From the NCBI RefSeq assembly GCF_039941015.1, contig NZ_JBDVFI010000032.1: DNA of 64,000 bases, one strand, 5' to 3'. The position numbers and the translations under genes are program-made. Numbering within the stretch: the stretch's first letter is position 1; the number at the start of each line of letters is the position of its first letter. Below are positions 43,869-52,409 of the stretch, piece by piece. The stretch is from Sedimentitalea sp039941015 (GTDB lineage: Bacteria; Pseudomonadota; Alphaproteobacteria; Rhodobacterales; Rhodobacteraceae). The notes under the pieces are model-generated. The model was not told where the DNA came from. It saw only the letters and a program-made list of their open reading frames with translations, and made no database searches.

Positions 43869-45077
43869 TCAGCCGACCACGTTGAAATCCGGCCCATAGG
43901 GGTAGCCGGTGATATTGTCGTTTCCGTCTTCGGTTATCACCAGAATATCATGCTCGCGGTACCCGCCCGCGCCCGGTTGTCCCTGCGCAATGGTCAGCAT
44001 CGGCTCCATCGAAATCACCATGCCGGGCTCCAAAACCGTGTCGATGTCTTCTCGAAGCTCCAGCCCCGCTTCACGGCCATAGTAGTGCGACAGAACGCCG
44101 AACGAGTGACCATATCCGAAGGTTCGGTATTGCAGCAGGTCGCGCTCTTCAAAGAAGGCGTTGATCTTTTGCGTGATCTCGGAGCAGCGCGCACCGGGTT
44201 GCAGGAGCGACATGCCGTATTCGTGCGCGGCGATATTGGCCTGCCAGATTTTCTGGCTGGCGGCGTCGACCTCTTGCACAAAGAGGGTGCGTTCAAGTGC
44301 GGTGTAATACCCTGAAATCATTGGAAAGGCATTGAGGCTGAGAATATCACCGCGTTCCAGAACCCGCCCGGTCACCGGATTATGCGCTCCATCAGTATTC
44401 ACCCCCGATTGGAACCAGACCCACGTGTCGCGATACTCGGCATCAGGAAAACGCTTGGCGATCTCAGCCTCCATCGCATCCCGTCCGGCCATCGCCACTT
44501 CAATCTCGCGGACACCCGCCTTGATCGCGTTGCGGATCGCGTATCCGCCCACATCGGCCACCTGCGCGCCCTGACGGATCAGCGCAATCTCTGCTTCGCT
44601 CTTGTGCATGCGTTGGCGCATGGTGGTTTCAAACAGATCAACCATCGTAAGTGGCTGCAGGTAATCTTCGAGCTTGTCTCGCTGCATCAGGGTCAGGTGA
44701 TCGCCTTCATATCCGATCACCTTGCCGGTGCCGGCGACCGACGCAACGGCCCGCCAGAAATTGTCGCGTTGCCAATCGCTATAGGTGATGTTGTCGCAAA
44801 AGCTGCGGCGCCAAGGCTGGCCTGCATCAATCCCGGCACTGATGGTCACGCAGTCTGTTTCAGTCACCACCAACCCATAGGGACGCCCGAACGCGCAATA
44901 CAGAAAGCCCGAGTAATAGGCGATGTTGTGCATCGAGGTGAAAACAGCAGCGGCGGCACCCGTGGCCTCCATGCGCTCTCGCAACTCGGTAATCCGGGCC
45001 TCGTATTCCGCTGTTTCAAACGGAAGAACAGCCTTTTCACCGTTGTGAAATCGGTACATTTCGGGACGTGTGGTCAT
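43869..45077 (-). CDS. Creatinase (creatine amidinohydrolase)
   Basis: 402 residues. It hydrolyses creatine to sarcosine and urea. The sequence closely follows my memory of Pseudomonas creatinase: NIAYYSGFLYCAFGRPYGLV, QPWRRSFCDNITYSDWQRDN, FQSGVNTDGAHNPVTGRV (catalytic His of the pita-bread fold), FPMISGYYTALERTLF, and GYGHSFGVLSHYYGREAGL. It belongs to the M24 fold but metal ligands are not needed for creatinase. The gene lies alone; sarcosine oxidase and urease genes are not in the window. The start ATG has an AAAGGAGGG site. Confidence 0.93.
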   Translation of the reverse strand: MTTRPEMYRFHNGEKAVLPFETAEYEARITELRERMEATGAAAAVFTSMHNIAYYSGFLYCAFGRPYGLVVTETDCVTISAGIDAGQPWRRSFCDNITYSDWQRDNFWRAVASVAGTGKVIGYEGDHLTLMQRDKLEDYLQPLTMVDLFETTMRQRMHKSEAEIALIRQGAQVADVGGYAIRNAIKAGVREIEVAMAGRDAMEAEIAKRFPDAEYRDTWVWFQSGVNTDGAHNPVTGRVLERGDILSLNAFPMISGYYTALERTLFVQEVDAASQKIWQANIAAHEYGMSLLQPGARCSEITQKINAFFEERDLLQYRTFGYGHSFGVLSHYYGREAGLELREDIDTVLEPGMVISMEPMLTIAQGQPGAGGYREHDILVITEDGNDNITGYPYGPDFNVVG

Positions 45078-45460
45078 GAATGACCCTCCTTTACAGAAAG
45101 GTCCCGGCGTTCAGGACGAAGAAAAAACGATTCGACCGGGCGACGCCATCGACCGGACGCAGGCATAGGTCGCCAAAAAGCACAGGCGTGACAAGCTTTA
45201 TTATCACTGTTTGTCTGATTTGAAGCAGCGAAGCTAAACCCCGGATGTATCGGTAGGACGTTAGCGCGGGGTGGTCAGACTGGCTGCGAGGCGGCAGAGC
45301 GGTCAATTCGTCGAAAATCCACCGCATTTCCCGCAACCTGATTTCAGCAAAGCTTAAGTTGCAACGCGGCTAATGAGGCAAATCGGTGACCGCCATTCAG
45401 CGGTTCCCAACAATCCCGGTGAAGCTGGGGAAACCTCAAAGTGGCGCGGGCAGAATTGTA
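45078..45460. other. Divergent intergenic region between creatinase and Hint genes
   Basis: 383 bp without a supported gene. A GGCGAC…GTCGCC inverted repeat (about 45133-45175) lies 60-100 bp upstream of creatinase. Short open frames here have no ribosome sites or coding bias. Confidence 0.5.
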
Positions 45461-46732
45461 ATGGCGACGACCTTCAACGTGATCTCCCTTGGGAGAACGG
45501 CAGACCTTGATACAGTCGAGGGCAACAGCCGGGCCGAAGGGGCCTCTGATCTGGTGGGGCAGAGTTTTGGCTTTGAAACTGACCCGCTTAGCCACCATAT
45601 CCAAACCCTGTCGCAAGGAAGCGCCACTCATGTCAGTGGCAACAGCGAAGTTTATGATCTGGCAAACCCTTCAATAGAGACATTCAGGGTTGATGACGGC
45701 CCTGATCAGGTCTTTGACGGTGTCGCCAGTTTCTGGGCAACGATCACTTATGTCGATGGTACGACTGCGAATATCAGCGCGGTGATATTTCAGGACACGT
45801 CCGGGAACACATATCTTGCACCCGAATATTCCGACAACACTGATCAGACGAGACTGGAAGCCAAACCAATACAATCGCTAAACCTTGATCGCGTGGCTGT
45901 CGATTCCAATGTGAGTGGTTTCGTGGGTGATCGTGAAGCCGGAAATTTCATGGTTTGCTTTGCCGAAGGAACGCAACTCGGCACGCCATCGGGGCTCACC
46001 GCGATTGAAGAGCTGGCCGTCGGGGATGCTGTTTGCAGCGTCGATAACGGCGCCCAGACGATCCGCTGGATTGGCTCCAGAGAGGTCGTGGCCACGGCAT
46101 CGATGCGCCCCGTGCGGATCAGGGCTGGCGCGCTCGGAAATGGTTTGCCTTTTCGCGATCTGCATGTTTCCCAGCAGCATCGCGTGTTGGCCGGTTGCGG
46201 TATTGCCAGGCGCCTGTTCGGGCAAAGCGAGGTGTTGATCGCGGCCAAGAAACTGGTCGGTTTGCCCGGTATTACACTCGCACAGGATCGGCCCCGGGTC
46301 ACATATTGGCACATCCTGTCTGATCGGCACGAAATTGTTCTGGCAGAGGGAGCGCCCGCCGAAACCCTGTTTGCGGGCAAGGAGGCCAGTGTGGCGCTGG
46401 GCCCTAAAACGGTCACGGACATCAAGGCCCGATGTCCTGATCTGGCCGCGCGGTTTGATGGCGACGTGCCAGCTCGTTTTCTGCCGTCTCCGAAAGAGCA
46501 GAAGGAGTTCGCAAAGCGCCTTTTGATGACCGGAAAACCCGTCATTGCAAATGGCTTGGCGAAGTCGCTGATATCATCATCTAAAGTTGCAGCCATGCGA
46601 TCTCAGGGCCTCGTCAATACGGTGGGCAAGCCGGATCCCGCATCCTTCAGCAGGTCGTTGGCGTCGGAATGGTGTCCGCCCGACTCTACAACATTTTCGA
46701 CCTGCAATGCGTCGGCAGGTCAGAGGGCCTGA
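45461..46732 (+). CDS. Hint domain-containing protein
   Basis: 423 residues from the ATG at 45461. The N-terminal 165 residues are acidic and beta-rich, with no clear domain and no signal peptide. A Hint_2 domain follows from MVCFAEGTQLGTPSGLTAIEEL near 168 through VDNGAQTIRWIGSREV to the His-rich HVSQQHRVLAGCG. Hint modules are the hedgehog/intein autoprocessing fold; in roseobacters such proteins are common, are often linked to type I secretion and have no proven substrate. The last 45 residues or so do not look like the usual ending, and may result from frameshift decay. Start and fold call are good, role unknown. Confidence 0.8.
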   Translation: MATTFNVISLGRTADLDTVEGNSRAEGASDLVGQSFGFETDPLSHHIQTLSQGSATHVSGNSEVYDLANPSIETFRVDDGPDQVFDGVASFWATITYVDGTTANISAVIFQDTSGNTYLAPEYSDNTDQTRLEAKPIQSLNLDRVAVDSNVSGFVGDREAGNFMVCFAEGTQLGTPSGLTAIEELAVGDAVCSVDNGAQTIRWIGSREVVATASMRPVRIRAGALGNGLPFRDLHVSQQHRVLAGCGIARRLFGQSEVLIAAKKLVGLPGITLAQDRPRVTYWHILSDRHEIVLAEGAPAETLFAGKEASVALGPKTVTDIKARCPDLAARFDGDVPARFLPSPKEQKEFAKRLLMTGKPVIANGLAKSLISSSKVAAMRSQGLVNTVGKPDPASFSRSLASEWCPPDSTTFSTCNASAGQRA

Positions 46733-47034
46733 TTCAAGAATGCCGGTCGTACCATTGTATCTAACGAAATCGAAAACGTAGCATTGTATCGGTCTTGGAT
46801 CTGCAGCGGGCTCTCGGCTTTGGCGTCTGCCAATGTAAACCCGAACCGCGGTTCATGGACGCCCGTGGCGGATGAAGCTGGCCCGCGATTACGTGTACAC
46901 CGCACCTTCAATACAGACGACATTCGCGACGACATCACTCAGTTCCATTCGGTTTCCCCGCATTGACCTCTGGACAAAGCTTGTCCCACCTGATTTGCGT
47001 GCGCGAGTTAATTTTCTTGCGGGAGGGCACTTCA
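46733..47034. other. Gap between Hint protein and dehydrogenase genes
   Basis: 302 bp. A minus-strand frame (46720-46938, 72 codons) and a plus-strand frame (46784-46966) are open but lack ribosome sites; neither is called. A -35-like TTGACC lies at about 46973. Confidence 0.45.
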
Positions 47035-48510
47035 ATGCTTGACACGACAACCGACCTCAAATCCCTACTCAATGACCCCGATCTTCTGGTCACCAAGGCC
47101 TATATCGGCGGCGAGTGGGTTGATGGCGACAATGGAACTTTTGCGGTTACCAACCCTGCGCGCGGTGACGTGATCGCCGAGGTTGCAGATCTCAGTCGCG
47201 AACAGGTCGCTGATGCCATCGCACAAGCCGAGGCAGCCCAGAAGGAATGGGCCGTCATGACCGGCAAGGAACGGGCGGGCATTCTGCGCAAATGGTTCGA
47301 CCTGATGATGGAGAACGCACAGGATCTGGGTCGCATCCTCACGGCAGAACAGGGCAAACCCCTGACCGAGGCCGTTGGCGAGATTGCCTATGGCGCGTCG
47401 TTCATCGAGTTCTTCGGCGAAGAGGCCAAACGGATCTATGGCGAGATGATCCCCGGTCATCAGCGTGACAAACGGATCATGGTGTTGAAACAACCCATCG
47501 GTGTGGCGGCGTCGATCACACCGTGGAATTTCCCGAACGCGATGATTACGCGCAAAGCGGCTCCGGCGCTGGCCGCAGGATGTTCCTTTGTCGCTCGACC
47601 GGCCAAGGAAACACCGCTGTCTGCGCTGGTCATGGGCGTACTTGCTGAGCGCGCAGGCGTTCCGGCGGGTGTCTTCAACGTCGTTACATCCTCGTCCGCG
47701 AGCGCGATCGGCAAGGAATTCTGTGAAAACCCTGCCGTGCGCAAGCTGACCTTTACCGGCAGCACCGAAGTTGGGCGCATCCTGCTCAAACAGGCGGCAG
47801 ATCAGGTTATGAAATGTTCGATGGAGTTGGGCGGGAATGCACCGTTCATCGTTTTCAACGACGCCGATCTGGATGCCGCGGTCGAAGGCGCGATGATGTG
47901 CAAGTTCCGCAATAACGGTCAGACCTGCGTTTGCGCCAACCGTATCTACGTACAGGCCGGCGTCTATGACGCGTTCGCGGCCAAGCTGAAGGTGGCGGTC
48001 GAGAATCTCAAAGTTGGGGACGGGCTGAACGATGGCGTCACGACAGGTCCGCTGATCAACTCCGACGCCGTTGAAAAGGTTCTGGAGCATCTCGGAGATG
48101 TCACATCCAAGGGCGGTGAAGTTCTGACAGGTGGCAAACCTCACGAACTGGGCGGAACCTTCTTTGAACCTACCGTTGTCACCGGTGTGACGCAGGAAAT
48201 GGCTGTGGCCAAAGAAGAGACCTTTGGTCCGCTGGCGCCGCTGTTCAAGTTCGAAGACGAGGACGAAGTGATCGCGATGGCGAACGATACCATCTTTGGT
48301 CTCGCCGCCTATTTCTATGCCAAGGATCTGAGCCGCGTTTACAAGGTCGCCGAGGCGCTGGAATACGGCATCGTCGGGGTCAACACCGGTATTATTTCGA
48401 CCGAAGTCGCGCCGTTTGGCGGGGTCAAACAGTCGGGTCTGGGCCGCGAAGGCAGCCATCATGGGATCGAGGATTACCTCGAAATGAAATACGTCTGCCT
48501 GTCTGTCTGA
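47035..48510 (+). CDS. gabD: NAD(P)-dependent succinate-semialdehyde dehydrogenase
   Basis: 491 residues, aldehyde dehydrogenase superfamily. The general base Glu is in MELGGNAPFIVF near residue 262 and the catalytic Cys in NNGQTCVCANRI near 296. The proton relay part is FTGSTEVGR and the C-terminal PFGGVKQSGLGREGS is the SSADH signature. It oxidises succinic semialdehyde, the end of GABA breakdown, to succinate. The ATG at 47035 has a GGGAGGG site; the upstream extension is not homologous. It is monocistronic with a clear terminator 35 bp after the stop. Confidence 0.94.
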   Translation: MLDTTTDLKSLLNDPDLLVTKAYIGGEWVDGDNGTFAVTNPARGDVIAEVADLSREQVADAIAQAEAAQKEWAVMTGKERAGILRKWFDLMMENAQDLGRILTAEQGKPLTEAVGEIAYGASFIEFFGEEAKRIYGEMIPGHQRDKRIMVLKQPIGVAASITPWNFPNAMITRKAAPALAAGCSFVARPAKETPLSALVMGVLAERAGVPAGVFNVVTSSSASAIGKEFCENPAVRKLTFTGSTEVGRILLKQAADQVMKCSMELGGNAPFIVFNDADLDAAVEGAMMCKFRNNGQTCVCANRIYVQAGVYDAFAAKLKVAVENLKVGDGLNDGVTTGPLINSDAVEKVLEHLGDVTSKGGEVLTGGKPHELGGTFFEPTVVTGVTQEMAVAKEETFGPLAPLFKFEDEDEVIAMANDTIFGLAAYFYAKDLSRVYKVAEALEYGIVGVNTGIISTEVAPFGGVKQSGLGREGSHHGIEDYLEMKYVCLSV

Positions 48511-48823
48511 CTTTCGGACAAACGTCACAAGCGAGCTACAATCCGGGGCCGCTCTCTCTTGCAATCACAGCAAGGAGAGTGGCCCCGTTTATTTTCGCGG
48601 GATTCTGACATCGTTTGTTGCTGCCCTGACGGCTAGGCCTGTGGCCGCAGAACTGAATTTTCACCGCAATGGCTATCCGGCGCAAAAGCTGGACCGAGTT
48701 AGCATAACACTGGACGGGGCAGGCGGGGTCTGCGCAAATACGGATCGCTTGACGTCGGGTCGGGGCTGTTTTTATACGAGTTCCGGCTAGTCTGTCCCTG
48801 CCAGCACAGCTCGGAGGCATTTG
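48511..48823. other. Gap with terminator and P450 promoter region
   Basis: 313 bp. The first part is the gabD terminator (48545-48595). The rest holds no supported gene; the ribosome site CGGAGG lies at its right end. Confidence 0.5.
48545..48595 (+). terminator. Rho-independent terminator after gabD
   Basis: GGGGCC-GCTCTC pairs with GAGAGT-GGCCCC, with a further CTTGC/GCAAG extension and a 7-base loop; GTTTATTTT follows. Confidence 0.85.
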
Positions 48824-50023
48824 ATGCCCAAGACCGTCCGCGATATCCCCGAACTCCCCGCCTATGTCGAAGGCCAGACGGATCATGACTTTATGGCCGC
48901 CGCCCGCTCCCAGGGGCCGCTGGCCCGGAATCGGCTGGGGATCATATCAGGGTTTTCCCTAGCGAATATGGAGTTGATTAACGACGATCGGTGGACCCGG
49001 CAGATCGAGATGGAGGCCATGTTCATTTCCGGTGTGCGTGATGGCCCGATGTTCGAGTTTCAGCGCAACGCCGTATTGTTTTCCAATGGTCAGACCCATC
49101 GCAACCGGCGCGGCCCATTGGTGCGCAGCTTTGCAAACAAGGTTATCGGCGAGATGCGTCCCAGAATATCTGCCCGAGCCCGCGCGCTGGTCGCCCCACT
49201 GCGTGGAACAGGGTCGATCGATTTCCTTGAGGCGATCGCCGGTCCATTTCCCGCGCAGGTTATCGCGTCGGTCATTGGGGCGCCCGAAGACGACACCGGC
49301 ATGTTTGCGCGGCATGTTTATTCCGCAATTCGCGGTCTGTCGCATTGCTCCGAAGAGGTCCGTGCCGAGTCGAATGCTGACATGGCTGCGTTGGGTACTT
49401 ATGTCGCCGGTCTGATTGCGCAGCGACGTGCGTCTCCCGAGGCGGATTTCCTGAGTACCTATCTGGAACGTGTGCAAGATGGCCCGCTGACCGAGGACGA
49501 AGTGCGCGCACAACTTGCTGCGCTGGTGCTGGCGGGGTCGGACACGATGCGCGGTGCGCTGGCGTCAACGATATCGCAACTTCTGCAACATCCAGAACAA
49601 TGGGCATTATTGGTCAATGACCCGGATCGCTGGGCCGAGGCTGCGGTATTGGAGGGGTTGCGGTTTGATCCGGTAATCGGATCACTGCCCCGGATCACGC
49701 TCGAACCGCGCGAGGTCGAGGGTGTGCTCATTTCCAAAGGGAGCTTTATCGCCGTTTCCATGCTGACCGCGCTGCGCGATCCGGAGGTCTATGGCGATCC
49801 TGATCGATTTGATATCACCCGCACGGACCACCCTCGGCTGCACCCTGTCTTTGGCGGCGGCCCACATCGTTGCCTAGGCGAAGCATTGGCACGGATCGAG
49901 TTGGAGGAGGCGCTCAAGGCGCTGGCGCGGTTGGTGCCTGACATGCAACTCGACGGTCCACCCGTGCAGCTGCGCGGATACGGGGCCGTGCGCACCCTGA
50001 GCGGCATGAGAGTTGTGGTCTGA
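48824..50023 (+). CDS. Cytochrome P450
   Basis: 399 residues. The haem-thiolate Cys is in FGGGPHRCLGEALAR, Cys near residue 350. The I-helix oxygen-binding motif is LAGSDTMRG near 240, with Thr in the usual AGxxT context shifted one position. The K-helix ExxR is EGLR near 285. Such soluble class I P450s need a ferredoxin and ferredoxin reductase; no such genes are adjacent. The substrate is unknown. The frame also has a TTG one codon earlier; ATG at 48824 is chosen after CGGAGG. Confidence 0.93.
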   Translation: MPKTVRDIPELPAYVEGQTDHDFMAAARSQGPLARNRLGIISGFSLANMELINDDRWTRQIEMEAMFISGVRDGPMFEFQRNAVLFSNGQTHRNRRGPLVRSFANKVIGEMRPRISARARALVAPLRGTGSIDFLEAIAGPFPAQVIASVIGAPEDDTGMFARHVYSAIRGLSHCSEEVRAESNADMAALGTYVAGLIAQRRASPEADFLSTYLERVQDGPLTEDEVRAQLAALVLAGSDTMRGALASTISQLLQHPEQWALLVNDPDRWAEAAVLEGLRFDPVIGSLPRITLEPREVEGVLISKGSFIAVSMLTALRDPEVYGDPDRFDITRTDHPRLHPVFGGGPHRCLGEALARIELEEALKALARLVPDMQLDGPPVQLRGYGAVRTLSGMRVVV

Positions 50024-50039
50024 GGTCGCAACGCAAGAA

Positions 50040-50067
50040 CCCCGCACCTGTCTGACCAGATGCGGGG
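50040..50067. terminator. Hairpin shared by convergent P450 and Hsp20 genes
   Basis: CCCCGCA and TGCGGGG form a 7-bp stem, extended by CTG/CAG. On the minus strand TTCTT follows, a weak T-tract suiting the Hsp20 gene better than the P450. It probably ends both transcripts. Confidence 0.65.
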
Positions 50068-50101
50068 CATATCGTCTATCCGAGGGAAGTCAGGAGGACG
50101 A

Positions 50102-50575
50102 TCAGTTCACAGCTTTGGCGTCAACCACATCGGTTTCGATGGGCTGACTGCTGACGCTGGAGATCTCAATCCGGCGCGGTTTCAGCGCCTCGGGGATCTC
50201 GCGGGTCAGGTCGATGTGCAGCATGCCATCCGCATGGCTGGCACCGGTCACGCGCACATGCTCTGCGAGGTGAAACCGACGCTCAAAGGCACGGGTCGCG
50301 ATGCCACGATGCAGATAGGTGCGTTCGTTGTCGTCTTCGGCCTTGCGGGCGGCCACGACAAGGGCGTTTTCCTTGACATCGACGCTCAGGTCACTGTCCG
50401 CGAATCCGGCGACAGCAATCGAGATCCGATAGGAATCGTCGGCGGTCTTTTCGATGTTATAGGGAGGGTAGCTGGATTGGCCGACATCGTTGGTCATGAC
50501 GCGATCCATAAGATCGGCGATTTGGTCAAAACCCACGGTGGCGCGGTGCAGCGGTGCAAAATCAAAGTTACGCAT
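50102..50575 (-). CDS. Small heat-shock protein, Hsp20/IbpA family
   Basis: 157 residues. The N-terminus MRNFDFAPLHRATVGFDQIADLMDRV is the IbpA-type start. An alpha-crystallin domain spans about 40-130 (YPPYNIEKTADDSYRISIAV to GMLHIDLTREIP). It is a holdase that binds unfolded proteins during heat stress and passes them to DnaK and ClpB. The ATG at 50575 follows AGGA at 50584-50587. A heat-shock sigma factor promoter lies at 50674-50702 and a probable RNA thermometer in the 5' untranslated region. It is a single gene convergent with the P450. Confidence 0.94.
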   Translation of the reverse strand: MRNFDFAPLHRATVGFDQIADLMDRVMTNDVGQSSYPPYNIEKTADDSYRISIAVAGFADSDLSVDVKENALVVAARKAEDDNERTYLHRGIATRAFERRFHLAEHVRVTGASHADGMLHIDLTREIPEALKPRRIEISSVSSQPIETDVVDAKAVN

Positions 50576-50665
50576 GGTCGTTATCCTCATTCATAGAGCG
50601 ATTTCCGAAAGCCCTCCATTATGGACGGGCCTGATTGCTTGTCGAAACCCGGTACGGCGTCTCGA
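50576..50665 (-). ncRNA. Probable ROSE-type RNA thermometer in the Hsp20 5' UTR
   Basis: The leader, read on the minus strand, folds into successive hairpins: GTCGA…TCGAC, then GCCC-TCCAT…ATGGA-GGGC. The last hairpin next to the start pairs UCGCU (complement of 50597-50601) with the Shine-Dalgarno AGGA (complement of 50584-50587), with the G unpaired. This UYGCU-to-AGGA pairing with one unpaired G is the hallmark of ROSE elements, which melt at high temperature to free the ribosome site. The host gene, a small heat-shock protein, is the classic ROSE target. Fold judged by eye. Confidence 0.65.
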
Positions 50666-50673
50666 CCTGATTG

Positions 50674-50702
50674 ATGTGGGGAGCGAAAAACGAGGTTTCA
50701 AG
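50674..50702 (-). promoter_or_regulatory. RpoH (sigma-32 type) promoter of the Hsp20 gene
   Basis: On the minus strand CTTGAAA (complement of 50696-50702) is followed after 14 bases by CCCCACAT (complement of 50674-50681). This is close to the heat-shock consensus CTTGAAA / CCCCAT-T. The expected start is near 50665. Confidence 0.8.
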
Positions 50703-50706
50703 CCCC

Positions 50707-51528
50707 TCAGTTCCGGATAAATTTCGCGCCGGTAGACTGGTTTCTGTCACCGACCGACAGCCGCTTGATCTGGTCAGGGACCGGGCGCGGTGCATTGCGC
50801 AGTTGCAACTTGAGGCGGGCGACATTGGCGGGCAGGGATGGGCCAAGGGCCACCGGGCGCCCATCAAGGGAACCAGCGCCCGAAATGACTGAAACAATGC
50901 GGCCGCGCGAACCGACCTTTGCAAAGACCGGCGCGCCAGATGAACCAAAGGTCACATCACAGTCAAAAGCCATCAAGTCTTCTTCGGCGGCAAGGATGTT
51001 GCAATGCCGTTGCCGCGACAGTGCCTCAGATCGACCCTGTCCATAGGACGTGACGCTTACCGCGCTGCCAACTTCTTGGCCAGAGTGAAGGATAAACGGG
51101 TCTGCATCGCTGCTGACAATCGGTTCTGTCAGCCGCAGCAGCGCAACATCGTGGCGCACCATATCAAGGCTTAGTGGAACACCGGGAACGAATTGTTCAG
51201 CTGCTGCGATCTGTGAAACGGCGCGCTCGGCGATGGACGTTCCGTCGCGCAGACCTGCGCGAAACGTCAGCGTCTGCGGGTCGTGCAACAGATTGGTTTT
51301 CTTGTCATAAACGCAATGGGCCGCTGTAAGAACGAGGTCCGGCGCAATCAGTGTGCCGCTGCAATACCCACGCCCCCTAATGTCGAGCCGACCGACAGCT
51401 TCCCATCCCAAAAGATCATCTCTGTCGCTTAAACGCGCCAACCTCGTCGACTGTGCTGCGGCAAGAGTTGGTATAAGGATCAGGCTCAACAGGGCCAACA
51501 AGACCGGGTAACGGATGACTTGTTTCAT
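50707..51528 (-). CDS. Secreted S1-type serine protease, tandem copy A
   Basis: 273 residues with signal peptide (about 1-25, ending AAAQS). The triad is His in LTAAHC near 71, Asp in VRHDVALLRL near 125, and Ser in FGSSGAPVF near 198. The residue before Ser is Ser instead of the usual Asp of GDSGGP, as in some V8-like proteases. The C-terminus ends with STGAKFIRN. It is paralogous to the next upstream gene, whose stop overlaps its start (ATGA). Both copies probably arose by duplication. Substrate unknown; a periplasmic or secreted role is inferred from the signal peptide. Confidence 0.87.
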   Translation of the reverse strand: MKQVIRYPVLLALLSLILIPTLAAAQSTRLARLSDRDDLLGWEAVGRLDIRGRGYCSGTLIAPDLVLTAAHCVYDKKTNLLHDPQTLTFRAGLRDGTSIAERAVSQIAAAEQFVPGVPLSLDMVRHDVALLRLTEPIVSSDADPFILHSGQEVGSAVSVTSYGQGRSEALSRQRHCNILAAEEDLMAFDCDVTFGSSGAPVFAKVGSRGRIVSVISGAGSLDGRPVALGPSLPANVARLKLQLRNAPRPVPDQIKRLSVGDRNQSTGAKFIRN

Positions 51529-52337
51529 GGCTTGATGAACTTGGCACCCGTATCGCGCCTCGCGCCGCCCGCGGTGATGCGGTTGGTTCTTGGTGCGGTG
51601 GGCACCGCAAATCCGTCGCCATTTTCAAGCTGCGATTTCAGGTGCGCGAGAGGTTCTGTCAGATCGGTTCCCAAGGCGACGCGTCGCCCTTGCACCTCGG
51701 CTTTTGCGGAAACTACCGAGACGATACGTGGCGCATCGCCGGAAAAGGAAAAGATCGGTGCCCCCGAGGAACCATGGTCAACATCACAGGACATGATCAG
51801 CATCCCTTCCTGCCGGGCCATCACCTTGCATACTTCTTGCAACGACGGCGCATTGGCCCGGTCTTTGGCATATGAGACCACGCCAACCTCGTCGCCACGG
51901 CGCGGTTGGTCGGATGTTTCAAATGGCACCACGGTTGTATTGCGGATCGGCTGTTGCAGTTCCAGCAGGGCCAAATCGTTCCGGACCCGTGTTGAGGTCA
52001 CGTCCTGATCATAGATGTAATCAGGATGCACGACGGCACGGCGAACCTGCCGATAGGCGGATGCGCGGCCATTGCGCCATCCGGCGAGAAATTCGAACGA
52101 TCCCGGATCGATCCGTGTCTTTGTTGGACTGTCAAACAAGCAGTGGGCCGCCGTCAGGACCAGATTGGGTGCAATCAGCGCCCCGGTACAGAAGCCAGCC
52201 CCGTTGATGTCGAGCCGACCGACCGCATCCCATTGGCGGCCGGAATCGGTTGTTTCGAGCCGCTCGAGCACGGCGTCTTGCGCCGAAGCCGCAAAAGGGA
52301 TCAGCACAAATACGAGACAGGTTAGCCAGTGGCGCAC
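51525..52337 (-). CDS. Secreted S1-type serine protease, tandem copy B
   Basis: 270 residues from the GTG at 52335-52337, preceded by GGAGGTGG; the signal peptide then runs to about 20 (FAASAQ). The triad is His in LTAAHC near 67, Asp in VRNDLALLEL near 123, and Ser in HGSSGAPIF near 196. As in copy A, the residue before Ser is Ser instead of Asp. Its C-terminus ends RDTGAKFIKP, almost the same tail as copy A. An in-frame ATG 23 codons further upstream lacks a ribosome site and would spoil the signal peptide. It begins 72 bp after glcF on the same strand. Confidence 0.87.
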   Translation of the reverse strand: MRHWLTCLVFVLIPFAASAQDAVLERLETTDSGRQWDAVGRLDINGAGFCTGALIAPNLVLTAAHCLFDSPTKTRIDPGSFEFLAGWRNGRASAYRQVRRAVVHPDYIYDQDVTSTRVRNDLALLELQQPIRNTTVVPFETSDQPRRGDEVGVVSYAKDRANAPSLQEVCKVMARQEGMLIMSCDVDHGSSGAPIFSFSGDAPRIVSVVSAKAEVQGRRVALGTDLTEPLAHLKSQLENGDGFAVPTAPRTNRITAGGARRDTGAKFIKP

Positions 52338-52409
52338 CGAACCACCTCCACAAGGTACCAAGGCAATGAGTAGCCCAGTGTTGCGGCGAAACTTGGGCAC
52401 CCGCAAGTA

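Noticed and set aside
46720..46966. Short open frames on both strands after the Hint gene
   Set aside because: No ribosome sites and conflicting frames; could be remnants but cannot be supported.
47065..48564. 499-codon open frame on the minus strand
   Set aside because: Antisense to the succinate-semialdehyde dehydrogenase gene; no protein-like motifs.
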